Source of the DNA: Clostridiales bacterium
GTDB taxonomy: Bacteria > Bacillota > Clostridia > Oscillospirales > Acutalibacteraceae
NCBI GenBank assembly: GCA_012516295.1
Contig: JAAYWU010000307.1
Location: forward strand, 1-5,235
Reading direction: 5' to 3'
Length of the DNA: 5,235 bases
The first letter of the stretch is position 1, and every line of letters begins with the position of its first letter. Shown here in pieces: positions 1 through 5,235 of this stretch. A model generated the notes under the pieces. The model was given only the letters and a program-made list of their open reading frames with translations. It made no database searches and was not told the DNA's origin. The position numbers were made by a program, and so were the translations under genes.

Positions 1-2
1 AC

Positions 3-356
3 GCGGAAAACATTATGATCCTTGCCGACGTTCAGGTAAAGCACACGAATATGGTGCTCCCGCAGGTGACGATTGAAGCGTCTGCAAAAGCCGCGGCAGG
101 CTGCGGAGCGGAGGCCATTATCGTAACCGGCTCCGCAATCGGTGTGGAAACCCCGCTTGAAATGATCCAACGCGTAAAGAAGGTTGTTAAGCTTCCGGTT
201 ATTGCGGGCAGCGGCGTCAATGCGCACAATATCCGCGAACAGCTGGAGATTGCGGACGGCGCGGTGATCGGCAGCAGCCTGAAGAAAGACGGTGTGCTGA
301 CGAATCCGATTTCTTACGACCTTGTACGCGAAGTGCTTGACGGACTTAACAAATAA
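3..356 (+). CDS. BtpA/SgcQ-family TIM-barrel protein, C-terminal part (5' end outside window)
   Basis: This is the C-terminal 117 residues of a BtpA/SgcQ-family protein. The reading frame is open to the left edge; the first ATG inside the window (15-17) is internal, because the family's ADVQVKH block starts only a few codons later. Visible family blocks, numbered from the first full codon, are ADVQVKH (8-14), IVTGSAIG (40-47), AGSGVN (68-73) and ADGAVIGSSLKKDG (84-97). The last two resemble the phosphate-binding ends of barrel strands 7 and 8. Family members are usually about 260-280 residues, so roughly 40% is seen. The family is named after cyanobacterial BtpA (photosystem I biogenesis) and includes SgcQ of the E. 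coli sgc sugar locus; no reaction is firmly established. The stop lies 17 nt before the alcohol dehydrogenase start, so the two are probably co-transcribed. Photosynthesis is not implied here; an enzyme acting on a phosphorylated small molecule is more likely. Family assignment is confident, function is not. Confidence 0.87.
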   Translation, partial: AENIMILADVQVKHTNMVLPQVTIEASAKAAAGCGAEAIIVTGSAIGVETPLEMIQRVKKVVKLPVIAGSGVNAHNIREQLEIADGAVIGSSLKKDGVLTNPISYDLVREVLDGLNK

Positions 357-362
357 AAGGAG
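356..362 (+). promoter_or_regulatory. Ribosome binding site of the iron alcohol dehydrogenase gene
   Basis: AAAGGAG begins on the last base of the upstream TAA stop codon and ends 11 nt before the ATG at 374. Two ATG codons are adjacent (374 and 377) and a third follows at 386. The site suits the first two best, so 374 is kept as the start. The overlap of stop codon and ribosome binding site supports translational linkage with the upstream gene. Confidence 0.7.
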
Positions 363-373
363 CAGTTAAAACC

Positions 374-1519
374 ATGATGAGACCAATGAAATTAGCGGGC
401 AGCGGGCTGATGTTCGGAGCGAACTGCCTTGAATATATTAAATCCGTTCCCTGTAAAAAGGCGTTCATCGTTGTGGGCGGCAAGAGCATGGAGCGCAGCG
501 GGATCCTGGCAAAAGTCGAAGGGTATTTTCATGAAAATGGTGTTCAGACAACCGTATTCCAGGGTGTGGAACCGGACCCTTGCTTTTCAACCGTGAAGAG
601 GGGCGCCGAACAAATGAAGGAATTCCAGCCGGATATGATCGTGGCTTTGGGCGGCGGTTCGGCAATGGACGCGGCGAAAACCATGTGGGTGTACTATGAA
701 CACCCGGAGCTGACCACGTTGGAGCAAGTCCTTACCGCGAATCCGTTCCCGAAGCTCCGTCGGAAAGCCCGCTTTATGTGCATCCCATCCACCAGCGGCA
801 CCGCAAGTGAGGTTTCCCGCTCGGTTGTTATTTCCGACGATGAAACAGGCATGAAGCACGGCTTGGGAAACATGGAAATGATGCCGGATATCGCAATCTG
901 CGATCCGGAGGTTACCGCCACCATGCCGCCCCATATTACGGCGGGAACCGGTATGGACGCATTGACCCATGCAATTGAAGCGCTGGTTTCCAATCGGGCG
1001 AATTACCTTTCCAACATCCTTGCGCGCGCGGCGGCAATCGATATTGTCAATACTCTGCCGAAAGCATATCAAGACGGCAAAGACATGGCGGCGCGTGAAA
1101 CCATGCTGAATGCTTCCATGACGGCGGGCCTCGCGTTTACGAATGTATCCCTTGGCATCGTTCACTCCATGGCACACACACTGGGCGGATTCTTCCATGT
1201 TTCCCACGGCCTTGGCGATGCGATCGTTCTGCCGTATATTATTGACTTCAACAGCGGAAATCCGGAAGCAAAAGCCGTGTATGACCACTTGGCTGCCGCT
1301 TTGGGTGGTACGGACCTTGCGGAGATTGTCCGGAACCTGAATAAGAAAATAGGCATTCCCGCCTGTGTGAGAGAAGTTGTGAAGGACGAAGCCGCGTATA
1401 CCTCCCAATTAGAGGAAATGGCCGAAACCGCCAAAGCGGACGGCTGTACCAAGACAAACCCGATCATCCCGACCATCCCGAAGTTCGTGGAACTGTTCAA
1501 GAAAGTGTATCATGGATAA
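374..1519 (+). CDS. Iron-containing (group III) alcohol dehydrogenase
   Basis: A complete 381-residue member of the iron-dependent alcohol dehydrogenase family, at the usual length of about 380-390. These cytoplasmic enzymes interconvert alcohols and aldehydes with NAD(H) or NADP(H). The N-terminal nucleotide-binding domain shows FIVVGGKSMERSG (31-43), the glycine-rich ALGGGSAMDAAK (91-102) and PSTSGTASEVS (138-148). The C-terminal helical domain carries the metal ligands expected by comparison with FucO: Asp195 and His199 (MDALTHAIE), His264 and His278 (HSMAH...VSHG). His268, matching FucO His267, is also present. All four ligands are intact, so an active metal enzyme is expected. It sits between a BtpA-like and a TrpA-like gene with gaps of 17 and 30 nt, which argues for a dedicated pathway role rather than general fermentation. 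Substrate cannot be read from sequence; propanediol, butanol, lactaldehyde and phosphonate-related reductases all share this fold. Confidence 0.95.
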   Translation: MMRPMKLAGSGLMFGANCLEYIKSVPCKKAFIVVGGKSMERSGILAKVEGYFHENGVQTTVFQGVEPDPCFSTVKRGAEQMKEFQPDMIVALGGGSAMDAAKTMWVYYEHPELTTLEQVLTANPFPKLRRKARFMCIPSTSGTASEVSRSVVISDDETGMKHGLGNMEMMPDIAICDPEVTATMPPHITAGTGMDALTHAIEALVSNRANYLSNILARAAAIDIVNTLPKAYQDGKDMAARETMLNASMTAGLAFTNVSLGIVHSMAHTLGGFFHVSHGLGDAIVLPYIIDFNSGNPEAKAVYDHLAAALGGTDLAEIVRNLNKKIGIPACVREVVKDEAAYTSQLEEMAETAKADGCTKTNPIIPTIPKFVELFKKVYHG

Positions 1520-1533
1520 AAAGAAATATACAG

Positions 1534-1538
1534 AAGGA
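1534..1538 (+). promoter_or_regulatory. Ribosome binding site of the TrpA-like gene
   Basis: AAGGA ends 11 nt before the ATG at 1550, the same spacing as in the gene upstream. Two nearer ATGs (1539 and 1545) are in another frame and stop at 1551-1553 after four codons or fewer, overlapping the real start as ATGA. The start at 1550 is preferred because its protein begins directly at the conserved first barrel strand (LICYLSNGDP). Confidence 0.6.
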
Positions 1539-1549
1539 ATGAAAATGCT

Positions 1550-2266
1550 ATGAATTTAATCTGCTACCTATCAAATGGAGATCCAACGATTGAGGACAGC
1601 TTCGAGATGGCCAGGCCCTACGTGGAAGCTGGCTGTGATATGATCGAAATTGACTTCCCTTCTCACAACCCTTTTTTGGAAAGCGAGTATATTTCCAACC
1701 GTATGGCAGAGGCATTAAAGAACTGCGATGATTTCGAGAAATACATGGAGGGCATGATCAAGGTTAAGAAGCTGCTTCCCGATACAAACTTTATCCTCAT
1801 GGTGTATGAAAACACCGTTGAAGAAATCGGTGTGGAGAAATTTATCCGGTTCTGTCTTGACAATGATTACCGTGATATTATTCTTGTCGGTTTAAAAGAT
1901 GAAACGATCAAGAATCAGTTTATTAAAGAAGGCATTCGTGTCAGTTGTTACGTACAGTTCCATTTACCGGAGCAGGAAGTAGAATATGCGCTGAAGTCCA
2001 ACGGCTTTACCTATATGCAGGCGGTGCCGGCCCCGGGACAGGCAACCAAGGAACACCCGACTTTGAAATCCTGTATACAGTATCTGCGGGAACGCGGTTT
2101 GAAGAACCCGATTTACTGCGGCGTAGGAGTACATAATCCGAAGGATGCGGCAATGGTAAAGGCGGCGGGCGGCGACGGAGTGTTTGTAGGTAGCACCATT
2201 CTGAAACTGCATAACGATAAGCCGGCGCTCATGGCCAAAATCCGTGAGTTTAAGGCAGAATGTTGA
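1550..2266 (+). CDS. Stand-alone TrpA-like TIM-barrel protein (diverged tryptophan synthase alpha homologue)
   Basis: A complete 238-residue protein of the tryptophan synthase alpha superfamily, slightly shorter than typical TrpA (about 250-270). TrpA performs retro-aldol cleavage of indole-3-glycerol phosphate to indole and glyceraldehyde 3-phosphate. Recognisable blocks are YLSNGDP (6-12), GCDMIEIDFPSHNPF (28-42), ILMVYEN (82-88), FTYMQAVPAPGQ (153-164), CGVGVHNPKDA (190-200) and GVFVGSTILK (210-219). Aligned by eye to E. coli TrpA, catalytic Glu49 is Glu33, but Asp60 is replaced by Glu44 in a changed context (PFLESE for PLADGP). Loop 6 (SRSGVTG) is replaced by AVPAPGQ, losing Thr183. The phosphate-gripping glycines and serine (G191, G193, G214, S215) are kept. 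No trpB or other trp gene is adjacent; the neighbours are an iron alcohol dehydrogenase and a BtpA-like gene. The likely reading is an enzyme on another phosphorylated substrate, possibly still an aldolase or lyase. A genuine TrpA is unlikely but not excluded. Confidence 0.85.
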   Translation: MNLICYLSNGDPTIEDSFEMARPYVEAGCDMIEIDFPSHNPFLESEYISNRMAEALKNCDDFEKYMEGMIKVKKLLPDTNFILMVYENTVEEIGVEKFIRFCLDNDYRDIILVGLKDETIKNQFIKEGIRVSCYVQFHLPEQEVEYALKSNGFTYMQAVPAPGQATKEHPTLKSCIQYLRERGLKNPIYCGVGVHNPKDAAMVKAAGGDGVFVGSTILKLHNDKPALMAKIREFKAEC

Positions 2267-2403
2267 TTTTAAGCGAATTCCTGCATGAAAGAGCGTCATC
2301 CATTTGCACCTATAACGCCTTTTAAAAACAATCAAAAAAGAGAAAGAAAGCCGTACCGGTATCCCTTGATGGATACCGGTACGGCTCTTTTAGGCTTTAC
2401 GGC
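2267..2403. other. Convergent intergenic region
   Basis: These 137 bases separate the stop codons of the two converging operons. The left part, about 2267-2340, is A/T-rich and shows no convincing gene or promoter. The right part holds the strong hairpin listed separately. A further weak 5-bp inverted repeat (TAGGC at 2391-2395, GCCTA at 2402-2406) overlaps the stop codon of the FliT-like gene; it is too short to call as a functional element. Confidence 0.7.
2344..2391. terminator. Bidirectional rho-independent terminator
   Basis: A perfect 16-bp stem pairs AGCCGTACCGGTATCC (2349-2364) with GGATACCGGTACGGCT (2371-2386) around a 6-nt CTTGAT loop. On the + strand it is followed by CTTTTA; on the - strand it is followed by a long pyrimidine stretch, CTTTCTTTCTCTTTTTTG. 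It lies 82 nt beyond the TrpA-like stop and 17 nt beyond the FliT-like stop, so it can end both operons. The A-rich and T-rich flanks can extend the pairing after one A-C mismatch (2348/2387). The tail is stronger on the - strand, suggesting more efficient termination of the flagellar transcript. Confidence 0.9.
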
Positions 2404-2844
2404 CTATTTGATATTTCGGTAGAGAGTATAATCTTTTTCCTCTTTACGAAGCTGATTGATTTTTTCTTTCAGCTCCATACATTGTTTATTCAGCGTTTCC
2501 CGGGCCGCTTTATCCAATGCACCCGCTTTTTGAAGAATTTCCGCACAGTCGCGGGTAAGCTTCAAAATCTTCCGTTCTTCATCGCTGTTACATTGCTCAT
2601 CTGAAAGATCCTGTCGGAATATACGGGTCAAATGCTCCTGCTGTTCGGCGGAAAAATTCTTCGTCAGCTTTTGAATCAGGCTGTTGCATTTATTTACCCT
2701 TTCAATGTATATACCGCGTAAATCAAGGAGTTGATCCAGTTCAACCTCCGGTTCCATGCAGCGAACTTCAATCTGCTTTGTTAAATTCCATATCTTTGTA
2801 AGCAAAAGAACCTTTTGCTCAAGACAGGCAATGATTTCATCCAT
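2404..2844 (-). CDS. Putative FliT-like flagellar export chaperone
   Basis: A 146-residue, almost entirely helical and charged protein with no signal peptide or membrane segment. I do not recognise it confidently by sequence; the assignment rests on its place directly after fliD and fliS, where FliT-type chaperones are commonly found, and on matching size and all-alpha character. Heptad-like stretches occur at residues 3-27, 37-62 and 101-138. FliT proteins bind FliD and export-apparatus parts in the cytoplasm and keep FliD ready for secretion. It contains six cysteines (7, 29, 53, 85, 100, 122), a high number for so short a protein. The start is uncertain: ATG at 2844 lies 11 nt after GGAGG, while an in-frame TTG at 2850 lies 5 nt after it and would add two residues. 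ATG is chosen because two other genes here show the same 11-nt spacing. It follows fliS by 43 nt and ends 17 nt before the terminator stem. FlgN-like or an unnamed lineage-specific chaperone are alternatives. Confidence 0.75.
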   Translation of the reverse strand: MDEIIACLEQKVLLLTKIWNLTKQIEVRCMEPEVELDQLLDLRGIYIERVNKCNSLIQKLTKNFSAEQQEHLTRIFRQDLSDEQCNSDEERKILKLTRDCAEILQKAGALDKAARETLNKQCMELKEKINQLRKEEKDYTLYRNIK

Positions 2845-2855
2845 TCTCAAAAAGC

Positions 2856-2860
2856 CCTCC
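2856..2860 (-). promoter_or_regulatory. Ribosome binding site of the FliT-like gene
   Basis: GGAGG is read on the - strand from 2860 to 2856. It is 5 nt from a TTG codon (2850) and 11 nt from ATG (2844), both in the same frame, so it does not settle the start by itself. It is the only purine-rich site in the fliS to fliT-like gap that lies at a usable distance from a start. Confidence 0.65.
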
Positions 2861-2887
2861 GGAAAGGTGAAATTTTACTTCCGCCTT

Positions 2888-3265
2888 TTATTTTTTCATA
2901 TGGCAGAGTTTTTCGGCTTCCGTCCATGTATCCCTCATATTTTCCACTAAAGGAACCAGTTCATCCAAATAGGAGGATTCACGTTTAACCTCGGCTTTTA
3001 TGATTTGCTGGTTGAAAAAATAGTATAGATCATATAATTCCTTTGATATACTATAATTCCAATCCAATATGGAAGAAAGATAAGTAAAAATCTGTTTGCA
3101 TTTATCGGTGCATTTCTCGGCGGTCTCATAATTTTTTTCCTTAAACATCATGGACCCATAATGCAGATTCTTTAATGCCTCGTTGAACAGCATTACAAGC
3201 TGTTCGCCTTTGGACATCGTATTAATTGATTGTGTTTTATATTGCCTAATGGGATCAAATGGCAT
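2888..3265 (-). CDS. fliS: Flagellar secretion chaperone FliS
   Basis: A complete 125-residue FliS, the normal length for the family. FliS is a cytoplasmic four-helix bundle that binds the C-terminal region of newly made flagellin, prevents early polymerisation and delivers it to the flagellar type III export gate. Family marks are the N-terminal Tyr in PIRQYK (5-10), the GEQLVMLFNEAL helix (20-31; typical FliS reads GELvlmLYdgAL), the SSILDWN block (64-70), ELYDLYYF (76-83) and the C-terminal helix ending MRDTWTEA (110-117). The ATG is fixed by an AGGAGG site 9 nt upstream. It starts 36 nt after the fliD stop, so the two form one transcript. A hand count over 300 bases of the gene (2941-3240) gives 34% G+C, much lower than the metabolic operon. 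Identification is secure. Confidence 0.95.
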   Translation of the reverse strand: MPFDPIRQYKTQSINTMSKGEQLVMLFNEALKNLHYGSMMFKEKNYETAEKCTDKCKQIFTYLSSILDWNYSISKELYDLYYFFNQQIIKAEVKRESSYLDELVPLVENMRDTWTEAEKLCHMKK

Positions 3266-3274
3266 TTTTAAGCT

Positions 3275-3280
3275 CCTCCT
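3275..3280 (-). promoter_or_regulatory. Ribosome binding site of fliS
   Basis: A full consensus AGGAGG, read from 3280 to 3275 on the - strand, lies 9 nt before the fliS ATG in the 36-nt gap after fliD. It is the strongest ribosome binding site in the window, consistent with independent and efficient translation of the chaperone. Confidence 0.85.
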
Positions 3281-3301
3281 GAACTTGAATTATGCGGAAA
3301 A

Positions 3302-5235
3302 TCACGAGGAAGTGCCGTAATCAAAGAACATGCTCGCCTGTATATTCATCCGGCTGATATACTGTTCCAGCCTGGTGAATTTCGCGTAGTAACGATCCTG
3401 CTCGGTTTTCAGCCGTGCTTGCAATTCTTTTATTTTTTGTGTATAATTGCTGATTTCCTTCGAAAGGGTGCTGTTGTCATATTTTGTGCTGCTCTCAAGA
3501 CCTGCTTTTGCAACCAGGAACCCGTCTCCTCCGGTTGTTTTGATGTTATCTTTGATTACGTTCTGTACCTTGGTCGCAACACCGTCGGAATCCGTAAACA
3601 GAGAAGCAACCTTATCCGGATCATTCGTAAGAGCCGCTTTCAGCTTCTCTTCGTCAATTACAAGCAGACCGTTTCCGGAATAATCATTCGCTTTTGTGGA
3701 AATTCCGATTTCGTAGAGGGAACTCTTAACGGAGTCCACTTGACCCGTCATTGCATTGCGAAGGTTGAGGCAGAGATTCATCAGAAGGGAATCGCTGTTT
3801 AATATACCGACCTTCGCCTTCTTTTCATATTCTTTAATCTGCGTTTCCGTCATTTCCGCTTTTTGGGCGTCCGTCAGCGGTAAATATTTGTCGTCTGCTT
3901 TTTGGCGCTCATTGATTTTGGTTGTGCAAAGAGTAATGATGCTATTGTAATCGTCTACAAAATTCTTTATTTTATCATACAATTTATCCGTTTCGCTGTT
4001 TACGGAAAACTTAATCGGGTTTGTGTCGGAAACAGTACTGTCCGTTGTCCCGAGTAATTCAAAGTCGACCCCGTCGAGCGTGAATTTATTTTCCGACCGG
4101 GTGATTTCGATTGCATTGTTCACGTTGCCGTCAAAGCTGACCGTCATCTTGGCGTCCTGGCCTTTTGTCAGGCTGTACGCAGCACTGTTTTCGATGTAAT
4201 TCCCGTCCGCATCCTTCGTCGGCACAGTACCAAAGAGAACGTCTGCAAGATTGTAGGTGCCATCAATGCTTTGTACATCCACACGGCTGGAACTGCCGCC
4301 GCTTTTCGCCGTAATGGTGAACGAGTCGTTCACGCTGGAGTACGAAATATTCACGTTCGCTTGCGTATCGCTGTTGATTGTTTTGATAATCGTATCAATG
4401 GTATCTGTCTTTTTAAAATAAAACTCTTTATCGTTGATCTTGATGCCATACATACCGTTGCACGGACCGTCACCTGCTACTGTGAACGAAGTGCTGAGGT
4501 CAGACTGGATATCTTCCAGCGTTTTATTGGTGTTAATGCGGTTTGTTTCGCCGGCATACACCTTCAGCGCACCGTTGATGCCGAGGACGCCGCTCTTGTC
4601 ACAGGATTCCAGCGACAGGACGGAGGTGCTCACGGCAACGCCGTTTTGCTTGGTATCTTTATAGGTTGAAAAAGACAACGAACCGGATTCTATGGATACT
4701 TGTACCTTGCTTACCGTATTCCCGTCCGCATCTTTTGCTGTTCCAAATTCCGCTGTCAGCTTTTTCTGCAAATATTCCTGAAGCTTTTCCGGCGTAGAAT
4801 AATCATTGTCTGCAGAGTTTAAGTCGCTTACGTCGAATGTAATGTATTTTTTTACACCGTCCAGCGAAAACGTAAGGGTGGAACCTGCGAGCGTATCACC
4901 CAGATATTTGCTTACAAGCTTGGTGTGGTCAACCGTACCGGAGGTTGAAATCGTATCGCCCGACCTTAGGCCGAGCCCCTCCAGCAGATTCTGGCTTCCG
5001 CCGGTAATGGACAGGGCCTCGGATACGCCGTCTTTTGTGAAGAAGGAAACCGTGCCGTCTTCAGAAACAGAAACCTCCAATTTGTCCTTCAAATCGGTTG
5101 CAGTTCCGCTTGAATCCGTATTCTGCTGAATCGCTTCGCTTAACACTTCCTGCAGAGTGTTTGCCGCCGCCGCAGGATCGGAAGAGATTTTGGTATCTTT
5201 CGGAATGGTAAGCGTGTAGTTGGTGGAACCAATCT
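3302..5235 (-). CDS. fliD: Flagellar filament cap / hook-associated protein 2 FliD (N-terminus outside window)
   Basis: FliD forms the pentameric or hexameric cap at the filament tip, where it folds exported flagellin into the growing filament. The frame is open to the window edge, so the GTG at 5146 is internal and the N-terminal D0/D1 region is missing; 643 codons are visible. Numbered from the first complete codon, residues 5-113 and 117-242 look like two tandem copies of one module. Residues 262-321 are a flagellin/hook IN module (GIKINDKEFYF, then helix TIIKTINS). The FliD_C region runs from about 363 to 640, with KFTLDGVDFELLG (383-395), KNFVDDYNSII (423-433), the Firmicutes block LPLTDAQKAEM...YEKKAK (451-474), LLVIDEEKLKAAL (523-535) and the terminal coiled coil ending RYYAKFTRLEQYISRMN (614-630). 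Four cysteines (211, 258, 436, 488) are unusual in an exported axial protein. No internal stop or frameshift is seen. It is the first visible gene of the fliD-fliS-fliT-like operon. Confidence 0.95.
   Translation of the reverse strand, partial: IGSTNYTLTIPKDTKISSDPAAAANTLQEVLSEAIQQNTDSSGTATDLKDKLEVSVSEDGTVSFFTKDGVSEALSITGGSQNLLEGLGLRSGDTISTSGTVDHTKLVSKYLGDTLAGSTLTFSLDGVKKYITFDVSDLNSADNDYSTPEKLQEYLQKKLTAEFGTAKDADGNTVSKVQVSIESGSLSFSTYKDTKQNGVAVSTSVLSLESCDKSGVLGINGALKVYAGETNRINTNKTLEDIQSDLSTSFTVAGDGPCNGMYGIKINDKEFYFKKTDTIDTIIKTINSDTQANVNISYSSVNDSFTITAKSGGSSSRVDVQSIDGTYNLADVLFGTVPTKDADGNYIENSAAYSLTKGQDAKMTVSFDGNVNNAIEITRSENKFTLDGVDFELLGTTDSTVSDTNPIKFSVNSETDKLYDKIKNFVDDYNSIITLCTTKINERQKADDKYLPLTDAQKAEMTETQIKEYEKKAKVGILNSDSLLMNLCLNLRNAMTGQVDSVKSSLYEIGISTKANDYSGNGLLVIDEEKLKAALTNDPDKVASLFTDSDGVATKVQNVIKDNIKTTGGDGFLVAKAGLESSTKYDNSTLSKEISNYTQKIKELQARLKTEQDRYYAKFTRLEQYISRMNIQASMFFDYGTSS
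4508..5221 (-). repeat. Degenerate tandem domain duplication inside FliD
   Basis: Two consecutive protein modules, encoded at about 4895-5221 and 4508-4885, share the same order of elements. Each has a beta strand (NYTLTIP / KYITFDV), a helix (TLQEVLSEAI / KLQEYLQKKL), paired strands (KLEVSVSEDGTVSFFTKDG / KVQVSIESGSLSFSTYKD) and a final strand-helix (LLEGLGL...HTKLVSKYLG / SGVLGI...NTNKTLEDI). Identity is low and no long nucleotide identity remains, so the duplication is old. It was aligned by eye. Confidence 0.6.

Noticed and set aside
587..1408. Open frame of 273 codons on the - strand opposite the alcohol dehydrogenase gene
   Set aside because: It lies fully antisense to a gene with all family motifs and metal ligands intact. 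Its product is rich in Arg, His and Gly without any recognisable domain, as expected of a shadow frame in G+C-rich coding DNA.
1550..2266. Annotation as genuine tryptophan synthase alpha (trpA)
   Set aside because: The second catalytic acid and loop 6 differ, and no trp genes adjoin it, so the gene symbol would overstate the evidence.
1964..2335. Open frame of 123 codons on the - strand overlapping the TrpA-like gene and part of the intergenic region
   Set aside because: Most of it is antisense to the conserved TrpA-like C-terminus, the product has no recognisable features, and no good ribosome binding site precedes it.
2391..2406. Small inverted repeat TAGGC...GCCTA as a second terminator
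   Set aside because: The stem is only 5 bp, overlaps a stop codon and has no clear T-run after it; the adjacent 16-bp hairpin is sufficient.
3419..3802. Open frame of 127 codons on the + strand opposite fliD
   Set aside because: It is antisense to the conserved FliD C-terminal coiled coil and FliD_C blocks; the Phe/Cys/Ile-rich product follows from reading that coding strand backwards.
4271..4669. Open frame of 132 codons on the + strand opposite fliD
   Set aside because: It is antisense to the IN module and the second repeat module of FliD, with no ribosome binding site or domain evidence.
5144..5146. GTG as the start codon of fliD
   Set aside because: The frame stays open for 29 more codons to the window edge, and those residues continue the first repeat module, so the codon is an internal valine.

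Overview
The window looks like chromosomal DNA of a motile, Gram-positive, probably anaerobic Clostridia-type bacterium (Firmicutes, perhaps Oscillospiraceae/Ruminococcaceae). The evidence is strong AGGAGG-type ribosome binding sites, flagellar cap and chaperone genes in the order fliD-fliS-(fliT-like), a FliD with Firmicutes-style sequence blocks, a group III iron-dependent alcohol dehydrogenase, and moderate, uneven G+C. The genus cannot be named from this sequence alone.

The layout is two convergent operons. On the + strand (1-2266) lies a tight three-gene metabolic operon that enters the window already in progress: the C-terminal part of a BtpA/SgcQ-family TIM-barrel protein (3-356), a complete iron-containing alcohol dehydrogenase (374-1519) and a complete stand-alone TrpA-like TIM-barrel protein (1550-2266). 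The gaps are 17 and 30 nt, and no promoter is evident in them. On the - strand (5235 down to 2404) lies a flagellar late-assembly operon: fliD (5' end outside the window), fliS and a small helical FliT-like gene. The operons meet at 2267-2403, where a perfect 16-bp hairpin with T-rich tails on both strands can act as a shared bidirectional terminator.

The flagellar half has a clear function. FliD caps the growing filament, FliS chaperones flagellin, and the third gene sits where FliT-type export chaperones are found. The metabolic half is the less understood part. Two TIM-barrel proteins with phosphate-binding C-terminal strands flank an oxidoreductase that handles alcohols or aldehydes. No trpB lies beside the TrpA-like gene, and one of its two catalytic acids and its closing loop differ from tryptophan synthase alpha. 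A reasonable inference is an uncharacterised small-molecule pathway in which a TrpA-like or BtpA-like enzyme cleaves or makes a phosphorylated substrate and the dehydrogenase interconverts the aldehyde and alcohol. This is a hypothesis. I found no tRNA, rRNA, CRISPR array, insertion sequence or riboswitch.
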